From CAZDSS01 sp964508185 (lineage in GTDB: Bacteria > Pseudomonadota > Alphaproteobacteria > Sphingomonadales > Govanellaceae), in contig CAZDSS010000124.1 in NCBI GenBank assembly GCA_964508185.1, forward strand, positions 1 to 6,827: a stretch of DNA of 6,827 bases, written 5' to 3'. A program made the position numbers and the translations under genes. Positions 1 through 6,455 of this stretch are shown here, one piece after another; the first letter of the stretch is position 1, and each line of letters opens with the position of its first letter. Below the pieces are notes generated by a model that had not been told where the DNA came from, ran no database searches, and was given only the letters and a program-made list of their open reading frames with translations.

Positions 1-691
1 AGACGTACATCACGTGCTCGGGCGCGCCCGGCACCGGGATGCCCCACTTGAAGCTGGTGCGGGAGATGGAAAGATCGCGAAGACCGCTTTTGACGAAGCT
101 CATCACCTCGTTGCGGCGGCTGCGGGGGAGCACCGCATCGGGCTGGCTTTCGTACCATTCGAGAAGCCTGTCGCCGAAGGCCGAAAGGCGGAAGAAATAG
201 CTCGCCTCCTCCACCCATTCGACGGGAGCGCCCGTGGGCGCCAGTCGCTCGCCATTCGGGCCCTTCACAAGCTCGCTTTCGGCGTAGAACGCCTCGTCGC
301 GCACCGAATACCAGCCGGCGTAGCTGTCGAGATAGATATGGCCGTTGTCCGCAAGCTTCCGCCACAGGGCCTGGGTCGCGCGCTTGTGGCGCTCTTCCGT
401 CGTGCGGATGAAATCGTCGTTGGAGAAATTCATGACGGCCGCAAGCTCGCGGAAGCGGGCCGACACCCGGTCGCAGAAATCCTGGGGCGACATGCCGGCG
501 GCGGCCGCCGACTTTTCCACCTTCTGGCCGTGCTCGTCGGTGCCCGTGAGGAACTTCACCCGGTAGCCGTCGAGCCGCTTGAAGCGCGCCATGACGTCGC
601 AGGCGAGCGAGGTATAGGCATGGCCGATATGGGGCACGTCGTTGACGTAATAGATGGGCGTCGTGATGTAGAAGGCGGGCTTTGAGGCCAT
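1..691 (-). CDS. metG: Methionine--tRNA ligase (MetRS), N-terminal part, runs off left edge
   Basis: Class I aminoacyl-tRNA synthetase that charges tRNA-Met in the cytoplasm. Only the first 230 codons are present; the gene leaves the window at base 1, so the KMSKS loop and anticodon-binding domain are not seen. The N-terminus shows the Rossmann-fold catalytic core: ITTPIYYVNDVPHIGHAYT with the HIGH signature at residues 21-24, then FLTGTDEHGQKVEKSA. The connective-peptide region that carries a zinc knuckle in many MetRS reads GWYSVRDEAFYAESEL around residues 126-141 (W127) and has no cysteines, so it looks zinc-free, as I recall for alphaproteobacterial enzymes. The ATG at 691 is preceded by AGGGAG (complement of 701-706) with 9 nt spacing. 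It is the last gene of the minus-strand run seen here, 57 nt after holB. Identification is certain; full length is unknown. Confidence 0.98.
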   Translation of the reverse strand, partial: MASKPAFYITTPIYYVNDVPHIGHAYTSLACDVMARFKRLDGYRVKFLTGTDEHGQKVEKSAAAAGMSPQDFCDRVSARFRELAAVMNFSNDDFIRTTEERHKRATQALWRKLADNGHIYLDSYAGWYSVRDEAFYAESELVKGPNGERLAPTGAPVEWVEEASYFFRLSAFGDRLLEWYESQPDAVLPRSRRNEVMSFVKSGLRDLSISRTSFKWGIPVPGAPEHVMYV

Positions 692-700
692 GCGCCGCGT

Positions 701-706
701 CTCCCT
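701..706 (-). promoter_or_regulatory. Ribosome binding site of metG
   Basis: The minus strand reads AGGGAG, 9 nt before the metG ATG at 691. It fixes the metG start and lies in the 57-nt gap after holB. I see no convincing promoter or terminator in that gap, so metG is probably transcribed with holB. Confidence 0.7.
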
Positions 707-749
707 CAGGAACTGGTGATTGCGGATGATGCCGTCGCGCGGGGCGGCG

Positions 750-1832
750 CTAGCCCCGGGTCAGGGCTGCAAGATCGTTGAAGACGCCGATCGCCACCTG
801 CCGCCGGTCGAGATCATCCGCCCGTTGAAGCAAGCCGCTGCTCTTTTCCCATACCTCGAACCAACGATCAAGGCTTGCCATCCGGCCGAGCCGGGCGAGG
901 ATTTCCGCCTCCATGGGGAGCGCCATGTGGGGCGCGCCCCCGGCGGCGCGGGCGGCGCGGGTCAGAAGGCCGCCGAACAGCATGGTGAACTGGCGGAAGG
1001 CCTCCTCCCCACCCCGTCCGGCGATCTCGTCGGCGAGCGCATTGAGCCCCGCATGATCGAGCCGCGGCAGGCGGGACATGAGGGCCAGAATCTGGCGGTA
1101 AAGCTCGACGCCATCCTTCTCGATGAGCTCCGCGGCACGGCCGGGGCTGCCTTCGGCGAGCGCTACGGCGATCTGCCGGTCCTCGGCGCTTGCGTCCCCA
1201 TGGCGCGCGGCGATGAAGGCGTCCACCAGCGCATCGTCCAGCGGGCGCAAGGCGAGACGGCGGCAGCGGGACAGAATCGTCGGCAGCACGCGGCCCGGCG
1301 CATGGGCGACGAGGAGCAGGAGCGAGCGTGCAGGCGGTTCCTCAAGAACCTTCAGCAAGGCGTTGGCGGCGTTCCGGTTCATGAGATCGGCGCCGTCGAT
1401 GATGGCGACCCGCCAGCCGCCCTCGGCCGAGGTCTTGGAGAAGAATTCGGCGACCGCGCGCACGTCGTCCACCACGATCTCGCTGCGCGGACGCCCGTCC
1501 TGCATCACGCCCACGGAGACGGTGAGGAGATCGGCATGGCTTCCGGCGGCGACGCGGTGAAAGACCGGATGATCGGGATCGAGCTGCAGGCTCGGGGTCA
1601 CGGGATCGCCGAAAAGGTCCACCTCCCCTGCCCCGGATCCCGGCGGGTTCGCCAGCACATGGCGGGCGAAGCGATAGGCGAGCGTCGCCTTGCCGACGCC
1701 GCGCGGGCCGCTGATGAGCCAGGCGTGATGCATGCGCCCGCCGGCGACGGCGTCAAGGATCAGCCGCTCCGCCGTCTCATGGCCGATGAGATCGACCGTA
1801 TTGCGCGGCTCGGTATTGAGCTCTGTGTCCAT
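750..1832 (-). CDS. holB: DNA polymerase III subunit delta' (clamp loader)
   Basis: Cytoplasmic AAA+ subunit of the clamp loader, which opens the beta sliding clamp and places it on primed DNA. The product is 360 aa from the ATG, normal for alphaproteobacterial delta'. The order is: N-terminal LIGHETAERLI, P-loop-like GPRGVGKAT (42-50), a Walker B-like stretch VAIIDGADLMNRNAANALL (142-160) followed by KVLEEPP (161-167), and the clamp-loader SRC motif (S188-R189-C190). The segment between P-loop and Walker B (about 61-140) has no cysteines, whereas E. coli delta' has a four-cysteine zinc module there. The start is ambiguous: the sequence is GTGATG, so a GTG at 1835 (one residue longer) and the ATG at 1832 are both possible. 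I chose ATG. The upstream tmk stop TGA overlaps the ATG by one base, so translation is probably coupled. No strong Shine-Dalgarno is seen before it, which fits coupling. Confidence 0.96.
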   Translation of the reverse strand: MDTELNTEPRNTVDLIGHETAERLILDAVAGGRMHHAWLISGPRGVGKATLAYRFARHVLANPPGSGAGEVDLFGDPVTPSLQLDPDHPVFHRVAAGSHADLLTVSVGVMQDGRPRSEIVVDDVRAVAEFFSKTSAEGGWRVAIIDGADLMNRNAANALLKVLEEPPARSLLLLVAHAPGRVLPTILSRCRRLALRPLDDALVDAFIAARHGDASAEDRQIAVALAEGSPGRAAELIEKDGVELYRQILALMSRLPRLDHAGLNALADEIAGRGGEEAFRQFTMLFGGLLTRAARAAGGAPHMALPMEAEILARLGRMASLDRWFEVWEKSSGLLQRADDLDRRQVAIGVFNDLAALTRG

Positions 1833-2488
1833 CACGGCAGCTTAAATCGTTCGCGCACCGCATGCCATATGCGCGCGGCCACCTCGTCCATGCCGTGGTC
1901 GCAGTCGATGACATGGATGCGGTCGGGCTCCTGATGGGCAAGCTGCAGGAAGGCGTCGCGCAGGCGCGCATGGAAGGCGGCGCCCATGCGCTCGTAGCGG
2001 TCTTCCCGCCCGTCGCGGCCTGACAAGCGCTCCGCGGCGCGCTCCGGCGCCATGTCGAGCAGCAGGGTGAGCGCGGGCCGGAAATCGCCGATCGCAAGCT
2101 CCTGCAGGCGGTCCACCTGACCGAGGCCCAGACCCTGGGTCAGGCCCTGATAGGCCCGGGTCGAATCCAGAAAGCGGTCGGAGATCACCCAGGCGCCGCG
2201 GGCGAGCGCCGGACGGATCACCCGCTCCACATGCTCGACCCGCGCGGCCGTATGGAGAAGCGCCTCGGTCATGGGACGCCAGCGGTCGGTGTCACCGCTG
2301 ACCAGAAGACTGCGGATCGCCTCGGCCGACGGCGTGCCGCCGGGCTCGCGGGTGAGGATCACGTCCGCGCCCATTGCCTCGAGGCGGGCGGCGAGCAGCC
2401 GGGCCTGGGTGGACTTGCCGCAGCCCTCCCCGCCCTCAAGGCTGATGAAGCGGGGAAGATGCTCCGGTGTCTCAGCGTCCTTCGCCAC
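1832..2488 (-). CDS. tmk: Thymidylate kinase (dTMP kinase)
   Basis: Phosphorylates dTMP to dTDP with ATP, the step before dTTP used in DNA synthesis; cytoplasmic. The product is 218 aa, typical of the family (about 200-220). Visible motifs: P-loop EGGEGCGKST at residues 18-27, TREPGGTP at 46-53 (substrate-side loop), SDRF at 103-106 (the DR(Y/F) motif), and an arginine-rich LID SGRDGREDRYE at 156-166. A P-loop without arginine in the variable position, with arginines in the LID, fits the bacterial (E. coli-like) class of the enzyme. The start is a GTG at 2488. The first in-frame ATG (Met39) lies beyond the P-loop, so GTG or another alternative codon must be used. The gene begins 11 nt after the carboxypeptidase stop, and TAAGG at that stop may serve as a Shine-Dalgarno. 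Its TGA overlaps the holB ATG. Confidence 0.97.
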   Translation of the reverse strand: MAKDAETPEHLPRFISLEGGEGCGKSTQARLLAARLEAMGADVILTREPGGTPSAEAIRSLLVSGDTDRWRPMTEALLHTAARVEHVERVIRPALARGAWVISDRFLDSTRAYQGLTQGLGLGQVDRLQELAIGDFRPALTLLLDMAPERAAERLSGRDGREDRYERMGAAFHARLRDAFLQLAHQEPDRIHVIDCDHGMDEVAARIWHAVRERFKLP

Positions 2489-2499
2489 CGGCCGCGGCC

Positions 2500-3702
2500 T
2501 TACTTGCTGTCGGCGGCGGGTTCGAGGCTGTCGGTGACGCTCCGGCCGGTGCCCCAGAGGAGCTGCTTGAAGGCCGCGCCGATGCGGCCGAAGCCGGTGA
2601 TTTCCTCGATGGTCGCGCCCGCCACCACGGGCACCTCCACATCGTCGCGGCCGGGAATGGTCACCACCACCGTGCCGACCCGCTGGCCTTCCTTGATGGG
2701 GGCCGAGATGGGGCTGTCGTATACGAGCTTCGCCTTCATGTTCTGGCGGGCCGAACGCTCGATGGTGATCTTCACGTCATCCGCCACCATCAGGGGCACG
2801 CGGTCATGCTCGCCGAGCCAGACGGCGGCTTCCTCGATCATCTGCCCCTTGTCGAACAGCTTGTAGGACTTGAAATTGCGGAAGCCGTGGCTCAGCAACC
2901 GCTCCGCCTCGCGGGCGCGCTCGCGGGAGCTCGGAAGGCCGGCGACGACGCCGATCAGACGCTGGCCGTCGCGCACGGCGGAGACCGCGACGCCATAGCC
3001 CGCTTCCGCCGTATAGCCGGTCTTGAGGCCGTCCGCGCCGTCCATCACGCCGAGAAGCGGATTGCGGTTGCGCTGCCGCACGCCCGCATAGGTGAATTCG
3101 CGCACGGAATAGAAGTGATAATACTGCGGGAAGTCGCGGATGATGCGCTCCGCCACCGTGGCGATGTCGCGCACGGTCATCACGTGATCGGGGTCGGGCC
3201 AGCCGCTCGCATTGGTGAAATGGCTGTCCCTGAGGCCGATTTCCTTGGCTTTCTGGTTGAGATAATCGGCGAAGCTTTCCTCGGTCCCGCCGATCGCCGT
3301 CGCGAACACGTCGCAGGCGTCGTTGCCCGACTGCACGATGACGCCGAGGAGGAGCTGCTCTACCGTCGGCCGGTCGCCCGCATTGAGGAACATGGTGGAG
3401 CCGTCGAGCCTGCGCCACTTGCGCCAGATGTCGACGCTCACCGGGATGGTGTCGGTCAGCTTCAGCGCCCCGCTCGCCAGCTGCTCGAACACCACATAGG
3501 CGGTCATGAGCTTGCTCATGGACGCCGGATGGATCCGGTCGTCCGCGTTCTTTTCGTAGAGCACCATCCCTGAATCCACGTCGATCAGGATGGCGTTGCG
3601 GGCCGTGGTCTCGAACGGCGGCGCTGCGACCGCCTGATTCACCGCCAGGGCCAGGACTGCGAAAAGAGCGACGCCGATACGGCGTAGGCTGCGGGAAAAC
3701 AT
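2500..3702 (-). CDS. dac: D-alanyl-D-alanine carboxypeptidase (PBP5/DacA family, S11)
   Basis: Low-molecular-weight penicillin-binding protein that removes the terminal D-Ala from peptidoglycan stem pentapeptides in the periplasm and so limits cross-linking. The product is 400 aa, the usual size. Residues 1-26 form a Sec signal peptide (RSLRR, then a hydrophobic core, cleavage likely at AVA|AP). The active-site motifs are all present in order: SxxK as S61-M-S-K64, SGN at 125-127 and KTG at 227-229. A C-terminal PBP5-type beta domain follows (about 278-367), and the last 30 residues (GRIGAAFKQLLWGTGRSV) look like an amphipathic membrane-anchoring helix. The start at 3702 is supported by the signal peptide and a GAGGA about 11 nt upstream. 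It lies 85 nt after rlpA. Sequence alone does not say which paralogue (DacA, DacC, DacF) it is. Family assignment is certain. Confidence 0.96.
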   Translation of the reverse strand: MFSRSLRRIGVALFAVLALAVNQAVAAPPFETTARNAILIDVDSGMVLYEKNADDRIHPASMSKLMTAYVVFEQLASGALKLTDTIPVSVDIWRKWRRLDGSTMFLNAGDRPTVEQLLLGVIVQSGNDACDVFATAIGGTEESFADYLNQKAKEIGLRDSHFTNASGWPDPDHVMTVRDIATVAERIIRDFPQYYHFYSVREFTYAGVRQRNRNPLLGVMDGADGLKTGYTAEAGYGVAVSAVRDGQRLIGVVAGLPSSRERAREAERLLSHGFRNFKSYKLFDKGQMIEEAAVWLGEHDRVPLMVADDVKITIERSARQNMKAKLVYDSPISAPIKEGQRVGTVVVTIPGRDDVEVPVVAGATIEEITGFGRIGAAFKQLLWGTGRSVTDSLEPAADSK

Positions 3703-3787
3703 AAAGATTACTGTCCTCGTCAGGATGCTGCTGGAGTTGCCGAAAAATCCCCTCCGGAAGCCCTATGGATAACGCAAAGGAAGCCGC

Positions 3788-4717
3788 TCAATCAACCACG
3801 ATCCGGGCGTTTCCGTGGCCGAGCCCAACCACCTCGCTGAGGACGGCATTGGCCTCGTCCATGGAGGCGAGCGGCCCGAGCCGCACGCGATAGAGCTGCT
3901 GCCCGCCGGCCTGGGTGACGGACGACAATTGGACGGTCGCGACCCGCTCGAGCATGGCGGCAAGGCGTTTCGCATTGTCCAGCGCCGCGAAGGCTCCGGC
4001 CTGGACATAGACGTTGCTTTGCGCGGGCAAGGTGACCGGCGCTTCGGACGGCGGCATCACCTCCACCGCGCCGCGGGGCGGCGGCGGGGCGTGATATTCG
4101 GTCGGCAGCGGCGCGGCGACCGGCGGCTCGTCGACGGAGGCGACCTCCACCTTGTCGGTCGGAACGGCGGCGACCCTCGGGCCTTCCGCCTTGCCCGCAT
4201 CGGCCACCATGGTCGAGCCCACATCCGGCGCCACCACCTGGACGCGGACCCGCGCCGTGCCCTTGCCCTCGAAGCCCAGAAGCTGCGCCGCGCGGCGGGA
4301 GACGTCGATGATGCGGTCCTTGACGAAGGGGCCGCGGTCATTGACCCTGAGGATCAGCGAGCGGTGGTTCTCGAGATTGGTCACCCGCACATAGCTCGGC
4401 ATGGGCAGCGTGGTATGGGCCGCCGTCAGGGCGTTCTGGTCGTAGATTTCGCCGTTCGCCGTCTGCTTGCGATGGAAGCCGGGCCCGTACCACGAGGCGA
4501 TCCCGACCTGGTCGTAGTTCGGATCCTCCTTGGGGTAATACCAGCGCCCGTTCACCTGATAGGGCTTGCCGACCTTGTAGTTGGCGGGCTTGGCCGCGGT
4601 CTGGGGCGGGGTGCTGCTCGTGGTGCCGCAGGCCCCAAGCAGCAGGAAAGGCATGGCGGCGACGAGCGGCAGAAACCGCCGCAAGGTTGTTCCGCCAAGA
4701 TGTCGGGCAAGGCTCAT
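3788..4717 (-). CDS. rlpA: Septal ring lytic transglycosylase RlpA family lipoprotein with SPOR domain
   Basis: Outer-membrane lipoprotein that binds denuded septal peptidoglycan and, in characterised members, cleaves glycan strands during cell separation. The product is 309 aa. Residues 1-29 are a lipoprotein signal with lipobox LLGAC, lipidated Cys at C30. A double-psi beta-barrel domain spans about 70-162: GIASWYGPGFHRKQTANGE (72-90) and LRVNDRGPFVKDRIIDVS (123-140). E90, H101 and D127 keep the spacing of the residues I recall as required in Pseudomonas aeruginosa RlpA (E120, H131, D157), so the enzyme is probably active. A proline-rich linker (about 163-232) leads to a C-terminal SPOR domain (about 233-309, starting SNVYVQAGAFA). 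The start at 4717 gives the complete lipoprotein signal; AGGGGGAA lies 10 nt upstream. It follows the MltB-like gene by 51 nt and precedes the carboxypeptidase, consistent with a shared wall-remodelling role. Confidence 0.96.
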   Translation of the reverse strand: MSLARHLGGTTLRRFLPLVAAMPFLLLGACGTTSSTPPQTAAKPANYKVGKPYQVNGRWYYPKEDPNYDQVGIASWYGPGFHRKQTANGEIYDQNALTAAHTTLPMPSYVRVTNLENHRSLILRVNDRGPFVKDRIIDVSRRAAQLLGFEGKGTARVRVQVVAPDVGSTMVADAGKAEGPRVAAVPTDKVEVASVDEPPVAAPLPTEYHAPPPPRGAVEVMPPSEAPVTLPAQSNVYVQAGAFAALDNAKRLAAMLERVATVQLSSVTQAGGQQLYRVRLGPLASMDEANAVLSEVVGLGHGNARIVVD

Positions 4718-4768
4718 GGTCCGGCAGTTCCCCCTGGTTTGGACAGATGCGTACAGATATCGCTGCTT

Positions 4769-5797
4769 TTATTCCAGATCCTTGAACGCGTCAGCCAGAA
4801 TGCCGATCGAAATGGCATAAAGATCGGAGCAATTGTAGCGCAGGATCGCACGATAATTGTTGTAGGTGAGGAAGGCGCGCCCTTCCGGGCCGTCGGGCAT
4901 GGCGAGGCTGGCCTCGATCTCCACATCGGGCAGAGGATCGCCGTTGAGGCGCGTGACCCCGAGATCCTGCCACGCCTTGAGGGAAAGCGGCCCGCGATGA
5001 TTGCGGAGCGCGCAGGATTTGGCCGGCGCGTCGAGATTGCGGTCCGCGATGCGCTTCCGCGCCTCGCTGTCGATCTTCACCTCGCGGCCCCAGGTATATT
5101 CGGCGTTCCAGCCGAAGGACTTGAGATAGCGCGCAATCGACGCGAAGACGTCCACGGGCGTCGTCCAGATGTCGCGGCGGCCGTCGCCGTCGAAATCCAC
5201 CGCATAGGCGTTGAAGCTCGTGGGCATGAACTGGGGCTGGCCCATGGCGCCGGCCCAGGATCCGGTCATCTGGGGCACCTCCACATGGCCTTCATCCAGG
5301 ATGCGGAGCGCCGCCAGCAGTTCCTTGCGGAAGAAGTCGCTGCGGCGCGGGTCATAAGCAAGCGTCACCAGCGACTGGATCACGTAGCGGCCGCCGGTGA
5401 AGCCGCCGTAATTGGTCTCGAGCCCCCAGATCGCCACGATGAAGCGCGGCTGCACGCCGAAGGCGTCCGCCACCTGCCGCAGCTCGGTCCGGTATTTCTC
5501 CATCATCTCGCGCCCCTTGGCGATGCGCTGGGGCGAGATGCGGGAACCGAGATAGCTTTCGGCGGTAAGCTTCACCTCGGGCTGGTTGCGGTCGGCCTTC
5601 ACCACCGCCGCATCGGGCGCGACGTCGGCCAGGGCCGCATCGAGCGTCTTCTCCGAGATCCCGGCCTTGAGGGCGTCGCTTCTGAGCTCCACGAGCCATT
5701 CGTCGAACGGCTTCTGTTCGGGGGTTTGCGCCGCAAGGGGCGCGGCGGCGAAGATGGGGGCCAGAACCAGGGAAAAAAGGATACCGCGCAAACCCAT
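4769..5797 (-). CDS. mltB: Lytic murein transglycosylase, MltB family (SLT_2 / GH103)
   Basis: Periplasmic enzyme that cleaves the MurNAc-GlcNAc bond of peptidoglycan with formation of 1,6-anhydro-MurNAc. From the ATG at 5797 the product is 342 aa. Residues 1-23 form a Sec signal peptide (LAA|QTPEQ likely cleavage). No lipobox is seen, so it is probably soluble, unlike E. coli MltB. The catalytic domain shows FIVAIWGLETNYG with the expected catalytic Glu at E127, GSWAGAMGQPQFMPTSF (179-195), an EF-hand-like acidic loop DFDGDGRRDIW (201-211), and the C-terminal family signature around YNNYRAILRYNCSDLYA (312-328). There is no C-terminal peptidoglycan-binding repeat, which some alphaproteobacterial relatives carry. 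The frame stays open upstream to 5929 with further ATGs (5872, 5842), but those would put more than 15 extra residues before the signal peptide. The Shine-Dalgarno before 5797 is weak, so the start is the least certain part. Confidence 0.93.
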   Translation of the reverse strand: MGLRGILFSLVLAPIFAAAPLAAQTPEQKPFDEWLVELRSDALKAGISEKTLDAALADVAPDAAVVKADRNQPEVKLTAESYLGSRISPQRIAKGREMMEKYRTELRQVADAFGVQPRFIVAIWGLETNYGGFTGGRYVIQSLVTLAYDPRRSDFFRKELLAALRILDEGHVEVPQMTGSWAGAMGQPQFMPTSFNAYAVDFDGDGRRDIWTTPVDVFASIARYLKSFGWNAEYTWGREVKIDSEARKRIADRNLDAPAKSCALRNHRGPLSLKAWQDLGVTRLNGDPLPDVEIEASLAMPDGPEGRAFLTYNNYRAILRYNCSDLYAISIGILADAFKDLE

Positions 5798-5923
5798 GAA
5801 CCACCCGCAAACCGAAAGTTGCCCGCCAATCACCGGCCGCATTCCGTTTCGCGGCCTCGTCACGGCTTGCATTTTGCGAATTTGGCGGGGGAAGTCCAGC
5901 CCCAGACGCTTCGGTCCCGCAAT

Positions 5924-5956
5924 TGACACGGGCTTGTGATGACACGGGCTTGTGAT
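5924..5956. repeat. Perfect 16-bp tandem repeat (two copies)
   Basis: The unit GACACGGGCTTGTGAT occurs twice, back to back, at 5925-5940 and 5941-5956. The base before the first copy also fits, giving 33 bases with period 16. Each unit contains CAC-N6-GTG, an imperfect inverted repeat. The repeat lies in the 230-base non-coding stretch between the DUF4168 gene and the transglycosylase gene, about 127-159 bases upstream of the chosen mltB start. It may be a recent duplication or a pair of binding sites; the sequence does not decide. Confidence 0.9.
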
Positions 5957-5966
5957 CGGAAAGCGG

Positions 5967-5999
5967 AAGGCCCGCGGGACATGCGTCGCCGCGGGCCTT
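5967..5999 (-). terminator. Probable intrinsic terminator hairpin after the DUF4168 gene
   Basis: A perfect 11-bp inverted repeat, AAGGCCCGCGG at 5967-5977 and CCGCGGGCCTT at 5989-5999, encloses an 11-nt loop. On the minus strand it lies 28 bases beyond the stop codon of the DUF4168 gene and is followed by a pyrimidine-rich run (CCTTCCGCTTTCC) rather than a true U-tract. The very stable GC stem and its position favour termination of that gene, and it would separate it from the transglycosylase-rlpA run. The missing U-tract lowers confidence that it works alone. Confidence 0.65.
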
Positions 6000-6027
6000 G
6001 CCTCCTCTCGTGCGGTGAATGCCGGCC

Positions 6028-6441
6028 TCAGGGCCGCTGCTGTTCCTGCTGCATCAGGCCCTGGGCCTTTTCCTGCAGCTCGGGGTCGCTCTGCACCGCC
6101 CGGGCGATCTCGTTGTATTCATTGACGCTCAGGCCCTCCTGCTCCACCACGGCGACCATGCGGGTCTGGATCTCACGCTCCATGGCGGCGCGCTCCTGGT
6201 CGGTCGCGCCCTGAAGCTTCGGCTGCCATTCGGTGTCGATCTGATAGAGCTTGCCGGTCGCCTTGACGTAGGACCGCAGCTTCTCGTCGCTGACGTCGCC
6301 CGCGTCACCCGGCGCCTGATACTGATCCTGGGCCTGCGCCGGATCCTGGTTGGCGGCCTGGGCCATCGCGAGGCCGGGGGCCGCCGTCATCGCGCAGATC
6401 GCCGCCGCCAGACCGAGCTTTGTGAGCTTGTTGTGTCGCAT
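6028..6441 (-). CDS. DUF4168 domain-containing exported protein
   Basis: Small periplasmic protein of unknown function, 137 aa. Residues 1-27 form a clear Sec signal peptide (MRHNKLTK, hydrophobic stretch, cleavage likely at AMA|QA). A Gln/Asp/Pro-rich linker (about 28-50) follows, then a helical domain (about 51-126) that I recognise as DUF4168 from its pattern: LRSYVKATGKLYQID near the start and VEQEGLSVNEYNEIARAVQ (99-117) then SDPELQEK (118-125) near the end. The tail is glutamine-rich (LMQQEQQRP). The frame extends upstream to 6585, but the ATG at 6441 is chosen because it begins the signal peptide and has AGGAG at 9 nt spacing. It appears to be a single-gene unit: a hairpin follows its stop, and the next gene upstream is divergent. 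I infer envelope localisation only; no enzymatic motif is visible. Confidence 0.88.
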   Translation of the reverse strand: MRHNKLTKLGLAAAICAMTAAPGLAMAQAANQDPAQAQDQYQAPGDAGDVSDEKLRSYVKATGKLYQIDTEWQPKLQGATDQERAAMEREIQTRMVAVVEQEGLSVNEYNEIARAVQSDPELQEKAQGLMQQEQQRP

Positions 6442-6450
6442 GGGGAAGAA

Positions 6451-6455
6451 CTCCT
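6451..6455 (-). promoter_or_regulatory. Ribosome binding site of the DUF4168 gene
   Basis: The minus strand reads AGGAG, 9 nt before the ATG at 6441. This is the strongest Shine-Dalgarno in the window, and it decides the start in favour of 6441 over the in-frame upstream Met codon at 6585. Confidence 0.75.

Noticed and set aside
720..1934. Long plus-strand open frame (404 codons) opposite holB and part of tmk
   Set aside because: It lies in codon register opposite holB, which has full clamp-loader motifs. It shows low-complexity Arg/Gly/Ala/Glu-rich composition and no recognisable domain or ribosome binding site.
2490..2499. 10-base palindrome GGCCGCGGCC between the carboxypeptidase stop and the tmk start
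   Set aside because: Short GC palindromes are common at this base composition. It cannot form a loop and is more simply the tmk leader.
2467..3573. Long plus-strand open frame (368 codons) opposite the carboxypeptidase gene
   Set aside because: Antisense shadow in codon register with a gene that has all three penicillin-binding motifs; His/Ala/Gly-rich translation with no domain.
4743..4758. Short direct repeat ACAGAT-GCGT-ACAGAT between mltB and rlpA
   Set aside because: Six-base arms are short enough to arise by chance in a 51-base gap, and nothing else supports a site.
3815..5926. 703-codon plus-strand open frame opposite rlpA and mltB as a possible large protein
   Set aside because: It overlaps two well-identified genes in exact codon register and is explained by their lack of TTA, CTA and TCA codons. 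Its translation is Arg/Gly/His-rich without domains.
5936..6214. Plus-strand open frame starting inside the tandem repeat
   Set aside because: It runs antisense through the hairpin and the 3' half of the DUF4168 gene, with no Shine-Dalgarno or recognisable sequence.
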